From contig NZ_WBOL01000004.1 in assembly GCF_008973715.1 (NCBI RefSeq), positions 158,514-222,513 of the forward strand: a stretch of 64,000 bases of DNA, written 5' to 3'. Source of the stretch: Nitrincola schmidtii (lineage in GTDB: Bacteria > Pseudomonadota > Gammaproteobacteria > Pseudomonadales > Balneatricaceae). The notes under the pieces were generated by a model, which ran no database searches, was not told where the DNA came from, and saw only the letters and a list, made by a program, of their open reading frames with translations. Position 1 is the first letter of the stretch. The number at the start of each line of letters is the position of its first letter. The translations under genes were made by a program, and so were the position numbers. Shown one piece after another: positions 1 to 7,281 of this stretch.

Positions 1-827
1 AGATTCTAAAATTTGATCGTGATCCTGGTGACCGTAACCGTACTTCACCTTTTGCGTTCACGGGCAACCGTTTTGAATTTCGCGCAGTCGGTTCGTCTCA
101 GTCCGTTTCAGGTCCATTAGTTGCTATGAACACCATGCTAGCCGATTCTTTGGGCTGGATTGCTGACAAACTAGAGTCTGAACTCAATAGCGGTAAAGAT
201 GTTGCTACCGCTTCGTTAGCAGTGCTGAAAGAAGTCATGGAATTGCATGGTACGGTTATTTTCGGTGGCGATGGCTATTCCTCTGAATGGCACACTGCTG
301 CAGTTAAGGAGCGCGGACTGAAAAACTTACCCACGTCTGCTGATGCACTACCAGAATTGATCAGTCCTGAAGTGGTCAGTCTTTTTGAGCGCACTGGCGT
401 ATTAACACCTGCTGAGTTGCATAGCCGTTTCGAAGTCTACGCCGAGCAGTACATCAACAGTATCGATGTTGAAGCAAAATTGATGGTTAATATGGCCACT
501 ACAATGATTTACCCAGCTGCAGTCAGCTATTTATCAGAGCTTTCAGCTACTTCAGCCACGCTTCAAGAGCTAGGTATCGAGCTAGACAATAGTGTAGCCA
601 AGGACATCGCTAAAGAAGCCAGTTCACTGATGGCAACATCCAGTCAATTAAAAGCGGCTTATGAGCGCCATGACTTCGACAGCGTTCAAGATCATATGCG
701 CTTCTTAGCTGACACTGTCTGTCCTTTAATGGCAGAACTTCGCGGTTATGGTGATACGCTAGAAACACTGATTTCAGACGAACTATGGCCATTGCCTAAA
801 TACAGAGAAATGCTATTTATTAAGTAG
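1..827 (+). CDS. glnN: Glutamine synthetase type III, C-terminal part (5' end outside window)
   Basis: Partial gene. The reading frame is open from base 3 and gives about 275 residues, ending at the TAA near 827. Near fragment residues 10-28 it carries DRNRTSPFAFTGNRFEFRA, the active-site stretch typical of the GSIII (GlnN) family. The long alpha-helical C-terminal tail is also GSIII-like and absent from GSI. Family role: ATP-dependent condensation of ammonium with glutamate in the cytoplasm. An internal ATG at 126 is not the start, because the homology continues upstream of it. The gene is followed by a strong hairpin terminator. Its position beside a purine-nitrogen island fits ammonium assimilation under nitrogen limitation, but that link is inference. 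The family call is firm; the N-terminus and promoter cannot be seen. Confidence 0.93.
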   Translation, partial: ILKFDRDPGDRNRTSPFAFTGNRFEFRAVGSSQSVSGPLVAMNTMLADSLGWIADKLESELNSGKDVATASLAVLKEVMELHGTVIFGGDGYSSEWHTAAVKERGLKNLPTSADALPELISPEVVSLFERTGVLTPAELHSRFEVYAEQYINSIDVEAKLMVNMATTMIYPAAVSYLSELSATSATLQELGIELDNSVAKDIAKEASSLMATSSQLKAAYERHDFDSVQDHMRFLADTVCPLMAELRGYGDTLETLISDELWPLPKYREMLFIK

Positions 828-866
828 TCTGTAGCGCCTTAAAACTCTTCACGAGTCTTAAAAACA

Positions 867-899
867 AAAGCCCTTGAGCGAACTGCTCAAGGGCTTTTT
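867..899. terminator. Intrinsic terminator after glnN, probably bidirectional
   Basis: GCCCTTGAGC and GCTCAAGGGC form a perfect stem around a short GAACT-type loop. The stem is preceded by an A-rich run and followed by CTTTTTAG, so both strands show a GC stem followed by a T-rich tract. It should end glnN on the plus strand and could also stop minus-strand transcription coming from the BMP-type importer operon. Confidence 0.9.
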
Positions 900-939
900 A
901 GTTTTACTTTTGCTATCTAAATTTCTGATATCTAACTAA

Positions 940-975
940 GTAGCGATCTAAGTAGCTAACTAAATTAGTCGCTAC
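940..975 (-). other. Imperfect hairpin just past the BMP-type importer operon
   Basis: GTAGCGA (940-946) and TCGCTAC (969-975) form an inverted repeat that extends inward with CTAA/TTAG and one bulge. It lies 18-53 bases beyond the stop codon of the minus-strand solute-binding protein gene. No T-run follows it, so it may be a 3'-end stabiliser rather than a full terminator. Confidence 0.35.
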
Positions 976-992
976 CTTTATTAAGCTGCCTA

Positions 993-2057
993 TTAGTTAG
1001 GGATATCGGAAGTAATTCCTTCAACGTAGAAATCCATCGTCAGTAGATCGCTATCCGGTGCAACTTCACCTTCAGCTAACCATGGCGTACCATCTTGCTT
1101 ATTGATAGGACCTGTGAACGGATGGTATTCACCGGCAGCAATCGCCTCGATCATCGCTTCCGCTTCTGCACGAACCTCTTCAGGGATTCGGTCACTCATC
1201 GGTGCGAAGCCAACCATGCCGTCAACGATACCATGCCAAACATTACCAGCTTCCCAAGTACCATCTTTGACTGCTTGAACGCGTTCAATATAGTAAGGTG
1301 TCCAGACGTCTAGAATACCGGTTAAATGCGCTTCTGGCGCAAAGGCTGACATATCAGAAGCCTGACCAAATGCCATGATACCGGCATCTTGCGCAACAAT
1401 CAGCGGCGCGGTTGAGTCAGTATGTTGCATAATGATATCAGCACCTTGTTCAATCAGCGCTTCAGCAGCAGCGGCTTCTTGAGCTGGGTTGTACCAGCTA
1501 TAAACCCAAACAACGTTGAATTCAACATCTGGGTTAACCGCTTTTGCATGGCGATACGCAGAGTTGATACCCATAATCACTTCTGGGATCGGGAAAGAAG
1601 CGATGTAGCCTACTTTATTCGTCTCTGTCATCTTACCCGCGATATGACCTATCACAGCACGACCTTCATAAAAGCGCGCATTGTAAAGGCTGACATTGTC
1701 GGTTTCTTGAATGTAACCCGTAGCGTGCTCAAATTTCACATTCGGAAATCTGGCTGCAACCGTGTTCATATCGGGTCCATAGCCAAACGAGGTAGCAAAG
1801 ATCAGATCCGTACCTGATAGCGCCATTTGCGTCATTACACGTTCAGCATCAGCACCATAGCCAACATTTTCTACAAAGCTGGTTTGTACTGAATCGCCAA
1901 ACTTCTCTTCTAGCGCAAGACGAGCGATATCATGGGTATAGGTCCAACCGTGATCTCCGACAGGGCCGATGTAAACGAATCCGACCTTAGTGGTGTCGGC
2001 CATGACAGGCGCAGCAAGCGCAGCACAAAGTGCACCGACAGTTAGCAGTTTTTTCAT
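993..2057 (-). CDS. BMP family ABC transporter substrate-binding protein (purine/nucleoside type)
   Basis: About 354 residues of the BMP/PnrA-like (Med) periplasmic binding family. The start is the ATG at 2057, giving MKKLLTVG; a GGGGAGA ribosome site lies just upstream, whereas an upstream extension to 2084 has no such support. A signal peptide of about 20 residues ends in PVMA before DTTKVGF. The mature protein begins with the family's FVYIGPVGDHGWTY stretch and contains the GYIQ and GINSAYRHAK elements. It is the last gene of the minus-strand operon ATPase-permease-permease-binding protein. Family members bind nucleosides or related purines; delivery of purines here is inferred from the divergent xanthine dehydrogenase operon. 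Confidence 0.9.
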   Translation of the reverse strand: MKKLLTVGALCAALAAPVMADTTKVGFVYIGPVGDHGWTYTHDIARLALEEKFGDSVQTSFVENVGYGADAERVMTQMALSGTDLIFATSFGYGPDMNTVAARFPNVKFEHATGYIQETDNVSLYNARFYEGRAVIGHIAGKMTETNKVGYIASFPIPEVIMGINSAYRHAKAVNPDVEFNVVWVYSWYNPAQEAAAAEALIEQGADIIMQHTDSTAPLIVAQDAGIMAFGQASDMSAFAPEAHLTGILDVWTPYYIERVQAVKDGTWEAGNVWHGIVDGMVGFAPMSDRIPEEVRAEAEAMIEAIAAGEYHPFTGPINKQDGTPWLAEGEVAPDSDLLTMDFYVEGITSDIPN

Positions 2058-2090
2058 GAGTTTAGGTCTCCCCATTAACAGCATAATGCC

Positions 2091-3023
2091 TCAATTTGAG
2101 GCGTGAAAAGGCCGGTTCAGCGATCCGGGTGCATTGAGCGACCCTCGTGCCTTGCCCGACGAAATAAATACCAATACAGCAATCGTGATCAAATAGGGTG
2201 ACATCGACAAATACTCAACCGGTATTTTGACACCCGCCGCTTGTAAATTAAGCTGAAGAACCACGATCCCACCAAACAGATAGGCACCTGCCATCGCACG
2301 CCACGGGCGCCAACTGGCAAACACAACCAATGCTAAAGCGATCCAACCAATACCGACGGTCATGCCTTCGGTCCATTGAGGAACTCGAATCAGTGACAGG
2401 TAAGCTCCTCCCAAACCCGCACAGGCACCACCAAACATAATGGCAAGCACACGAACACGTTTAACATGGTAACCAAGCGCATGAGCGGCATCATGATTTT
2501 CACCGACAGCTCTTAAAATCATACCGCCTCGAGTGTATTTCAAAAACCACCAGACTGCGGCGACTAAGGCGATGGTCAAATAAACCATAATGTCATGTGA
2601 AAATAGTGCGCGACCCAAAAACGGGATTTCTGACAATGGACCTAAATCAAGCTTGGGTGTTCTAGGAGGGGTCAAACCAACATACTTTTGGCCTAACAAT
2701 GCAGATAAGCCCAAACCAAACAGGGTTAATGCTAACCCCGATGCCACTTGATTGGTCATTAAGGCTTGGGTCAATAAGGCAAAGAGTAATGACAAAGCCA
2801 TTCCTCCGAGCGCTGCACCGATGAAACCCATTAACGGGCTACCGGTGTTGATCGCAATGATAAAACCGACGCAGGCACCCATAATCATCATGCCTTCGAC
2901 ACCCAAATTCAGTACGCCGGCTTTTTCCACTACTAATTCACCAATGGCGGCCAACAAAATAGGTGTTGCAGCCACCATCAGCGCGGCCAATAACACAGCA
3001 ATATTGATTGATCCAATCATCAT
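2091..3023 (-). CDS. ABC transporter permease, BMP/nucleoside-type (YufQ/NupQ-like)
   Basis: A 310-residue, strongly hydrophobic inner-membrane protein of the BPD_transp_2 family, with about eight to nine predicted membrane segments and the family's GVEGMMIMGACVGF stretch near residues 42-55. The start codon overlaps the end of the other permease gene by four bases (ATGA), so translation is probably coupled. It pairs with the 361-residue permease to form the channel of the purine/nucleoside importer; the binding-protein gene follows 34 bases downstream. Substrate is inferred from context, and branched-chain sugar or nucleoside permeases share the same fold. Confidence 0.9.
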   Translation of the reverse strand: MMIGSINIAVLLAALMVAATPILLAAIGELVVEKAGVLNLGVEGMMIMGACVGFIIAINTGSPLMGFIGAALGGMALSLLFALLTQALMTNQVASGLALTLFGLGLSALLGQKYVGLTPPRTPKLDLGPLSEIPFLGRALFSHDIMVYLTIALVAAVWWFLKYTRGGMILRAVGENHDAAHALGYHVKRVRVLAIMFGGACAGLGGAYLSLIRVPQWTEGMTVGIGWIALALVVFASWRPWRAMAGAYLFGGIVVLQLNLQAAGVKIPVEYLSMSPYLITIAVLVFISSGKARGSLNAPGSLNRPFHASN

Positions 3024-4105
3024 GTGCGGACACCTCTGGTTAAACGCAAGCGATAGTTGGTTTGAAAATCAAGCGCCAGCAGGAAGAACAGTAACATGCC
3101 CTGAAACACTTGAATTGACGCACTAGGCAGTTGCAGCATCATTTGACTCAATTCACCACCAATATAGGTCAAACCAAGCAATAAACCTGCAAAAACGATG
3201 CCGATGGGATTAAGTCGTCCAAGAAACGCCACAATGATGGCGGTAAAACCATAGCCAGAAGCAAACTCGATGCGCACTTGGCCACCAGGTCCTGAGACTT
3301 CGAACATACCGGCTAAACCTGCCAACATCCCAGAAATACCTAAACAGATAATCACCAGTCGTGTCGGCGACACGCCACCAAATCGAGCAGCACGAGGCGC
3401 TTGACCAGCCAGTTGAACATGGTAACCCAGCATATGACGTTTCATCATCGCATAGGCAAAGATCACCGCAATCAGCGCTGCCACGACACCCCAGTGAACT
3501 CCTGATCCTGCAAAAAGTTCTGCATTATGCGCTGCTTCATAACGTCGCAGATCGCGTGAACCTGGGAAACCTGGAATATCGGGATTTCGCATCAGCCCCA
3601 GCGCCATGGCTGCTAGAATTTTTTCAGCAACATAAACCAACAGCAGCGACACCAATATCTCATTGGTGTTAAAGCGAGTTTTCAAAATCGCAGGAATCAT
3701 CGCCCACAAGAAGCCACCAAAAGCGCCCGCTAACACCATCAATGGGAAGATATACCAGCCGGGTTGCGGGAAAAACAATAATGCAACTCCAGCTCCAAAC
3801 AGCGCACCGATAATGTACTGACCTTCCGCACCGATATTCCAGATATTCGCTTTAAAGCCTATCGCTAAGCCCACGGCGATCAGAATCAAAGGAGCCGACT
3901 TAATCAGCAACTGTGGGCGTGAGTAGCTACCAAAGGTTTCCGAAAAAATCGGATCAAAGAAAATTAAGCGTATTGCAACAACTGGGTCTTTGCCGAGCAT
4001 GGCGAACATAATGCCACCGGCTAACATGGTCAGCGCAACGGCTAGAAAAGGATTGGCGATGCGCCAAAATTTTGAAGGTTCTTTGCGTTTCTCAAGCCGA
4101 ATCAT
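3020..4105 (-). CDS. ABC transporter permease, BMP/nucleoside-type (YufP/NupP-like)
   Basis: A 361-residue inner-membrane permease of the BPD_transp_2 family. It has a short basic N-terminus (RLEKRKEPSKFWR), about nine to ten predicted membrane segments and the family signature NIWNIGAEGQYIIGALFGAG near residues 89-108. Four-base overlaps on both sides (with the ATPase at 4102-4105 and the second permease at 3020-3023) show a tightly packed operon. It forms the heterodimeric translocation channel with the 310-residue permease. The exact cargo cannot be read from the sequence; nucleosides or purine bases fit the family and the neighbours. Confidence 0.9.
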   Translation of the reverse strand: MIRLEKRKEPSKFWRIANPFLAVALTMLAGGIMFAMLGKDPVVAIRLIFFDPIFSETFGSYSRPQLLIKSAPLILIAVGLAIGFKANIWNIGAEGQYIIGALFGAGVALLFFPQPGWYIFPLMVLAGAFGGFLWAMIPAILKTRFNTNEILVSLLLVYVAEKILAAMALGLMRNPDIPGFPGSRDLRRYEAAHNAELFAGSGVHWGVVAALIAVIFAYAMMKRHMLGYHVQLAGQAPRAARFGGVSPTRLVIICLGISGMLAGLAGMFEVSGPGGQVRIEFASGYGFTAIIVAFLGRLNPIGIVFAGLLLGLTYIGGELSQMMLQLPSASIQVFQGMLLFFLLALDFQTNYRLRLTRGVRT

Positions 4106-5628
4106 GCTGAACCCTCATGTGCTGGATGCATATCATGTGCTCCACCCATCATTAAACCTATCTCGTCTACACTTAAACCTTTAGCAGGTCGCACAGGAGT
4201 TAATCGCCCTTCATTCAACGCGGCAAAACTATCAGCAACCTCTAAGAGTTCATCCAAGTCTTGGCTAATCACTAGCACTGCAGCTCCTTTGCCTGCTAAA
4301 TCTAACAAAGCTTGGCGAATAAAAGCAGCGGCAGCAGCATCTACTCCCCAGGTTGGCTGATTGACGACAATCACATCCGGATTTAACTCGATTTCACGCC
4401 CTATCACATATTTTTGTAAGTTACCGCCTGATAAAGCGCGTGCTAAGACGTGTGACCCTGGCGTTCGTACATCAAAACGCGCAATCACTTCTTGTGCAAA
4501 GGCATCCGTCGCACGCCAATTGATAAATCCGTATTTTGTAAGTTTTTTTCGTTCTGCAGCTGACAGTAACGCATTTTCTGTCAGGCTCATATCTGGCGCT
4601 GCGGCGTGGCCTAAACGTTCTTCAGGCGCTGCCACTAAACCTAAGCTTCGTCGTGCATTAGGTCCTAAGTTACCGATGGCATTACCTTTTAATCGAACTT
4701 GTTCTGCCGGTGCGGTCAATTCACCCGATAGCATCAGCAGTAACTCATCCTGACCATTTCCAGCAACACCCGCTATACCTAGGACCTCACCTGAGCGCAA
4801 TGAAAAGGAGATATTTTTCAGTGAGGTACCAAAAGGGTTATTGGAAGCCAGTGACAACTTATCCACCTGCAAGACCACATCACCCAAGGGTCGATCGGGT
4901 TTTTCTGGCGGGGTCAGTATCTGCCCTACCATTAATTCAGCCAATTCTCGTGATGATTTTTCACGTGGATCACAGGTCGCTATTTTTCGACCCCCACGTA
5001 AAATGGTCGCTTCATCACACAGCGCACGAATTTCATCCAACTTATGCGAGATATAGAGAATCGCTGTACCTTCAGCAGATAACTGTCGTAGGGTTTTAAA
5101 AAGCACATCCACTTCCTGAGGCGTAAGCACCGATGTCGGCTCATCCATAATCAGAAGTTTAGGGTCCTGAAGAAGGCAGCGAACAATTTCTACACGCTGG
5201 CGCTCACCCGCTGATAGATCTCCGACCAAACGGGTAGGATCTAGGGGCAAACCATACTCTTCTGAAACATCGCGGATACGCTGTGCTAAGTCTCGTAATG
5301 GCGGAGGATTTTCCATCCCAAGCGCCACGTTTTCGGCAACGTCCAGCGCATCAAACAAGCTAAAATGCTGGAATACCATCGCTACGCCGTTACGACGTGC
5401 TTCGGAAGGTTGTGATGGCGCATATGGCTGTCCGCGCAGGATCATTTCGCCCTGATCAGGTTTAACCAAACCATAAATCATCTTAACCAGCGTTGACTTA
5501 CCTGCACCATTTTCACCCAACAGCGCATGAACCTGACCTTCCCCGATTTCAAAAGAAACATCGTCATTGGCCAGTACACCTGGATAGGCCTTAGTCAAAC
5601 CCTTCAGGCACAACAACGGCTTGCGCAT
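4102..5628 (-). CDS. ABC transporter ATP-binding protein, double-domain (YufO/NupO-like)
   Basis: A 508-residue cytoplasmic ATPase with two fused nucleotide-binding domains, as in BMP and ribose-type importers. The first domain has Walker A GENGAGKST near residue 37 and signature LSAGERQRVEIVRCL with Walker B LLIMDEPTS. The second has a degenerate Walker A (GVAGNGQDEL) and signature LSGGNLQKYVIGREI followed by DVIVVNQPTWGVD, where the usual DEP is replaced by NQP, as is common in this family. It is the first gene of the minus-strand importer operon; AAGGGGAAGG sits just before the ATG. Expression probably starts at the minus-strand sigma-54-like promoter at 5724-5739. Confidence 0.92.
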   Translation of the reverse strand: MRKPLLCLKGLTKAYPGVLANDDVSFEIGEGQVHALLGENGAGKSTLVKMIYGLVKPDQGEMILRGQPYAPSQPSEARRNGVAMVFQHFSLFDALDVAENVALGMENPPPLRDLAQRIRDVSEEYGLPLDPTRLVGDLSAGERQRVEIVRCLLQDPKLLIMDEPTSVLTPQEVDVLFKTLRQLSAEGTAILYISHKLDEIRALCDEATILRGGRKIATCDPREKSSRELAELMVGQILTPPEKPDRPLGDVVLQVDKLSLASNNPFGTSLKNISFSLRSGEVLGIAGVAGNGQDELLLMLSGELTAPAEQVRLKGNAIGNLGPNARRSLGLVAAPEERLGHAAAPDMSLTENALLSAAERKKLTKYGFINWRATDAFAQEVIARFDVRTPGSHVLARALSGGNLQKYVIGREIELNPDVIVVNQPTWGVDAAAAAFIRQALLDLAGKGAAVLVISQDLDELLEVADSFAALNEGRLTPVRPAKGLSVDEIGLMMGGAHDMHPAHEGSA

Positions 5629-5711
5629 CGCCTTCCCCTTGTTAAATACCGTCTATCGAAACCTTGAAATATAAACACCTTTTTCACACAAACTCCATTT
5701 TTTTTAAAAGT

Positions 5712-5727
5712 TGGCAAGCTTCCTGCA
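5712..5727 (+). promoter_or_regulatory. Putative sigma-54 (-24/-12) promoter of the xdhA operon
   Basis: TGGCAAGCTTCCTGCA matches the sigma-54 pattern TGGCACG-N4-TTGCA, with GG and GC exactly 12 bases apart (GG 5713-5714, GC 5725-5726). Transcription would start near 5738, inside the CTGACC-type operator at 5733-5748 and about 70 bases before the xdhA ATG. No convincing sigma-70 pair was seen in this gap. An activator site is not obvious. Confidence 0.62.
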
Positions 5728-5739
5728 ATTTTCTGACCA
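5724..5739 (-). promoter_or_regulatory. Putative sigma-54 (-24/-12) promoter of the BMP-type importer operon
   Basis: On the minus strand the sequence reads TGGTCAGAAAATTGCA. The TTGCA of the -12 element is perfect and GG and GC have the required 12-base spacing; the -24 element is weaker (TGGTC). Its -12 TGCA (5724-5727) is the same palindromic TGCA used by the plus-strand promoter, and its -24 half lies inside the CTGACC operator. Confidence 0.5.
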
Positions 5740-5748
5740 AGCAGTCAG
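5733..5748. promoter_or_regulatory. Operator-like palindrome, RutR/TetR type (copy A)
   Basis: CTGACCAAGCAGTCAG is an inverted repeat of YTGACY half-sites. Nearly the same 16-mer occurs at 18904-18919 before the NMT1-type operon, and both resemble the RutR consensus TTGACCA-N2-TGGTCAA. It overlaps the expected start point of xdhA transcription and the -24 element of the divergent importer promoter, so a bound repressor could block both. The likely binder is the TetR-type protein encoded at 13924-14580. Confidence 0.65.
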
Positions 5749-5808
5749 GTTTTATTTGAACTATAGTAGTTAAAAATACAAAAACATCAGTCTTTAGGAA
5801 GGATGCAG

Positions 5809-7281
5809 ATGCAATTTATGCTGAATCAGACACCCGTCACACTAGAAGAGTACGCACCAGATACGACTCTTTTGGAGTTTTTGCGCACAGAAGTGGTGCA
5901 AAGAGGCACCAAAGAGGGATGTGCTTCAGGTGATTGCGGAGCCTGCACCGTAGTCGTTGCTGAACCAGACGGTGATCAATTGCGATATCGTAGCATTAAT
6001 AGCTGCATTACTTATTTAGGGGCGGTTGATGGCTGCCAAGTGATCACCGTAGAAGGACTCAGCTCATCATCAGAAGCATTGCATCCGGCTCAACAAGTGA
6101 TGGTTGATCATCATGCCTCTCAATGTGGTTTTTGTACGCCGGGTTTCGTCATGTCGCTGTTTGCGATGATGCATCAACCTGCGAAGCTTACCTCTGAGGA
6201 GTACATTTATCAGGCACTGGGTGGCAATCTTTGCCGCTGCACAGGATACCGTCCGATTATTGATGCCGCGAAAGCCCTAATCTTATCCCCGCAGTCGACT
6301 GAGCAGACCGATGAGTTCGCCAAAAGAGAAACTCAACTGGTCAACACCTTACGGCAGTGGCAAGCAGATAAAGATGCGTCCGCATTGACCCTGAAAGGGA
6401 AAAATTCATCCTTTTTTGCTAGCCCTCGATCCATGAACGAGCTACTTAGCCTACTCAACGAACACCCCGATGCTCGCTTGGTTGCTGGGTCAACCGATCT
6501 GGCATTAGAAACCACACAACAACTGCGAACCCTGCCAAAGCTTGTTTTTACAGGACATGTCGCAGAGATGCGCCAGATTGAAGATCGTGCTGACGTTTTA
6601 CAGATAGGTGCAGCCGTGACCTACAGTGAAGCTGAATCCCAGTTAGTTCAGGCTTTTCCGGCAGTGTCTAATTTACTGCATCGCCTCGGCTCTCTTCAGG
6701 TGCGTAATCAAGGCACCTTAGGAGGTAATATTGCCAACGCATCGCCCATCGGCGATATGCCTCCCGTATTACTGGCTTTAGATGCCCGTTTACGCATCCG
6801 AAATGCTCACGATGTCACCGAGATACCGATCCATGAGTTTTTTACCGGCTATCGACAAACGTGTCTAACGACTGGCAGCGTGATTGAATCCATTATTCTA
6901 CCTAAGCTAGGTGAGAAGAGTTTTTTACGTATCTATAAACTGTCCAAGCGACTCGATGATGATATTTCGGCGGTCTGTCTTGCTCTGCATTTAACGCTGG
7001 ACGGAACTCGCATTCTGGATGCACGACTGGGACTGGGAGGTATGGCAGCCATCCCTGCACGCGCTTATCAGGCTGAGGCCTCGTTAATCGGTAAAGATTT
7101 TATTCCCGAAGAACTGCATGAAGCACAAATGGCACTTGCAGATGAGTTTTCACCCCTCAGCGATGTGCGCGCCAGTGCTGAATACCGCATGAAAAGTGTA
7201 CAAAATTTGTTGCTACGTGCGGCGTTAGAATATCAAAGTAACCAATCGCTGGAGGTGATGCACTATGCGCACCTTGACTGA
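5809..7281 (+). CDS. xdhA: Xanthine dehydrogenase small subunit (2Fe-2S and FAD domains)
   Basis: About 490 residues. The N-terminal plant-type ferredoxin domain shows the first cluster as KEGCASGDCGAC near residues 35-46. The all-helical second 2Fe-2S domain has CGFCTPGF and NLCRCTGYRP. An FAD-binding CO-dehydrogenase-type domain follows (VAGSTDLAL; NQGTLGGNIANASPIGD). The subunit passes electrons from the molybdenum site in XdhB to FAD and NAD+. I prefer the ATG at 5809, because AGGAAGG (5796-5802) is six bases before it, whereas it abuts the ATG at 5803. It is the first gene of the purine oxidation operon, and its stop overlaps the xdhB start. Confidence 0.95.
   Translation: MQFMLNQTPVTLEEYAPDTTLLEFLRTEVVQRGTKEGCASGDCGACTVVVAEPDGDQLRYRSINSCITYLGAVDGCQVITVEGLSSSSEALHPAQQVMVDHHASQCGFCTPGFVMSLFAMMHQPAKLTSEEYIYQALGGNLCRCTGYRPIIDAAKALILSPQSTEQTDEFAKRETQLVNTLRQWQADKDASALTLKGKNSSFFASPRSMNELLSLLNEHPDARLVAGSTDLALETTQQLRTLPKLVFTGHVAEMRQIEDRADVLQIGAAVTYSEAESQLVQAFPAVSNLLHRLGSLQVRNQGTLGGNIANASPIGDMPPVLLALDARLRIRNAHDVTEIPIHEFFTGYRQTCLTTGSVIESIILPKLGEKSFLRIYKLSKRLDDDISAVCLALHLTLDGTRILDARLGLGGMAAIPARAYQAEASLIGKDFIPEELHEAQMALADEFSPLSDVRASAEYRMKSVQNLLLRAALEYQSNQSLEVMHYAHLD

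Noticed and set aside
1422..1817. 131-codon plus-strand open frame
   Set aside because: It lies entirely opposite the BMP-type binding-protein gene, whose frame has clear homology and a signal peptide.
5629..5802. Sigma-70 promoters for the divergent purine operons
   Set aside because: Candidate pairs (for example TTGCAG with TAAAAA on the minus strand, or TATAGT on the plus strand) have a poor element on one side; the sigma-54 pattern fits better on both strands.
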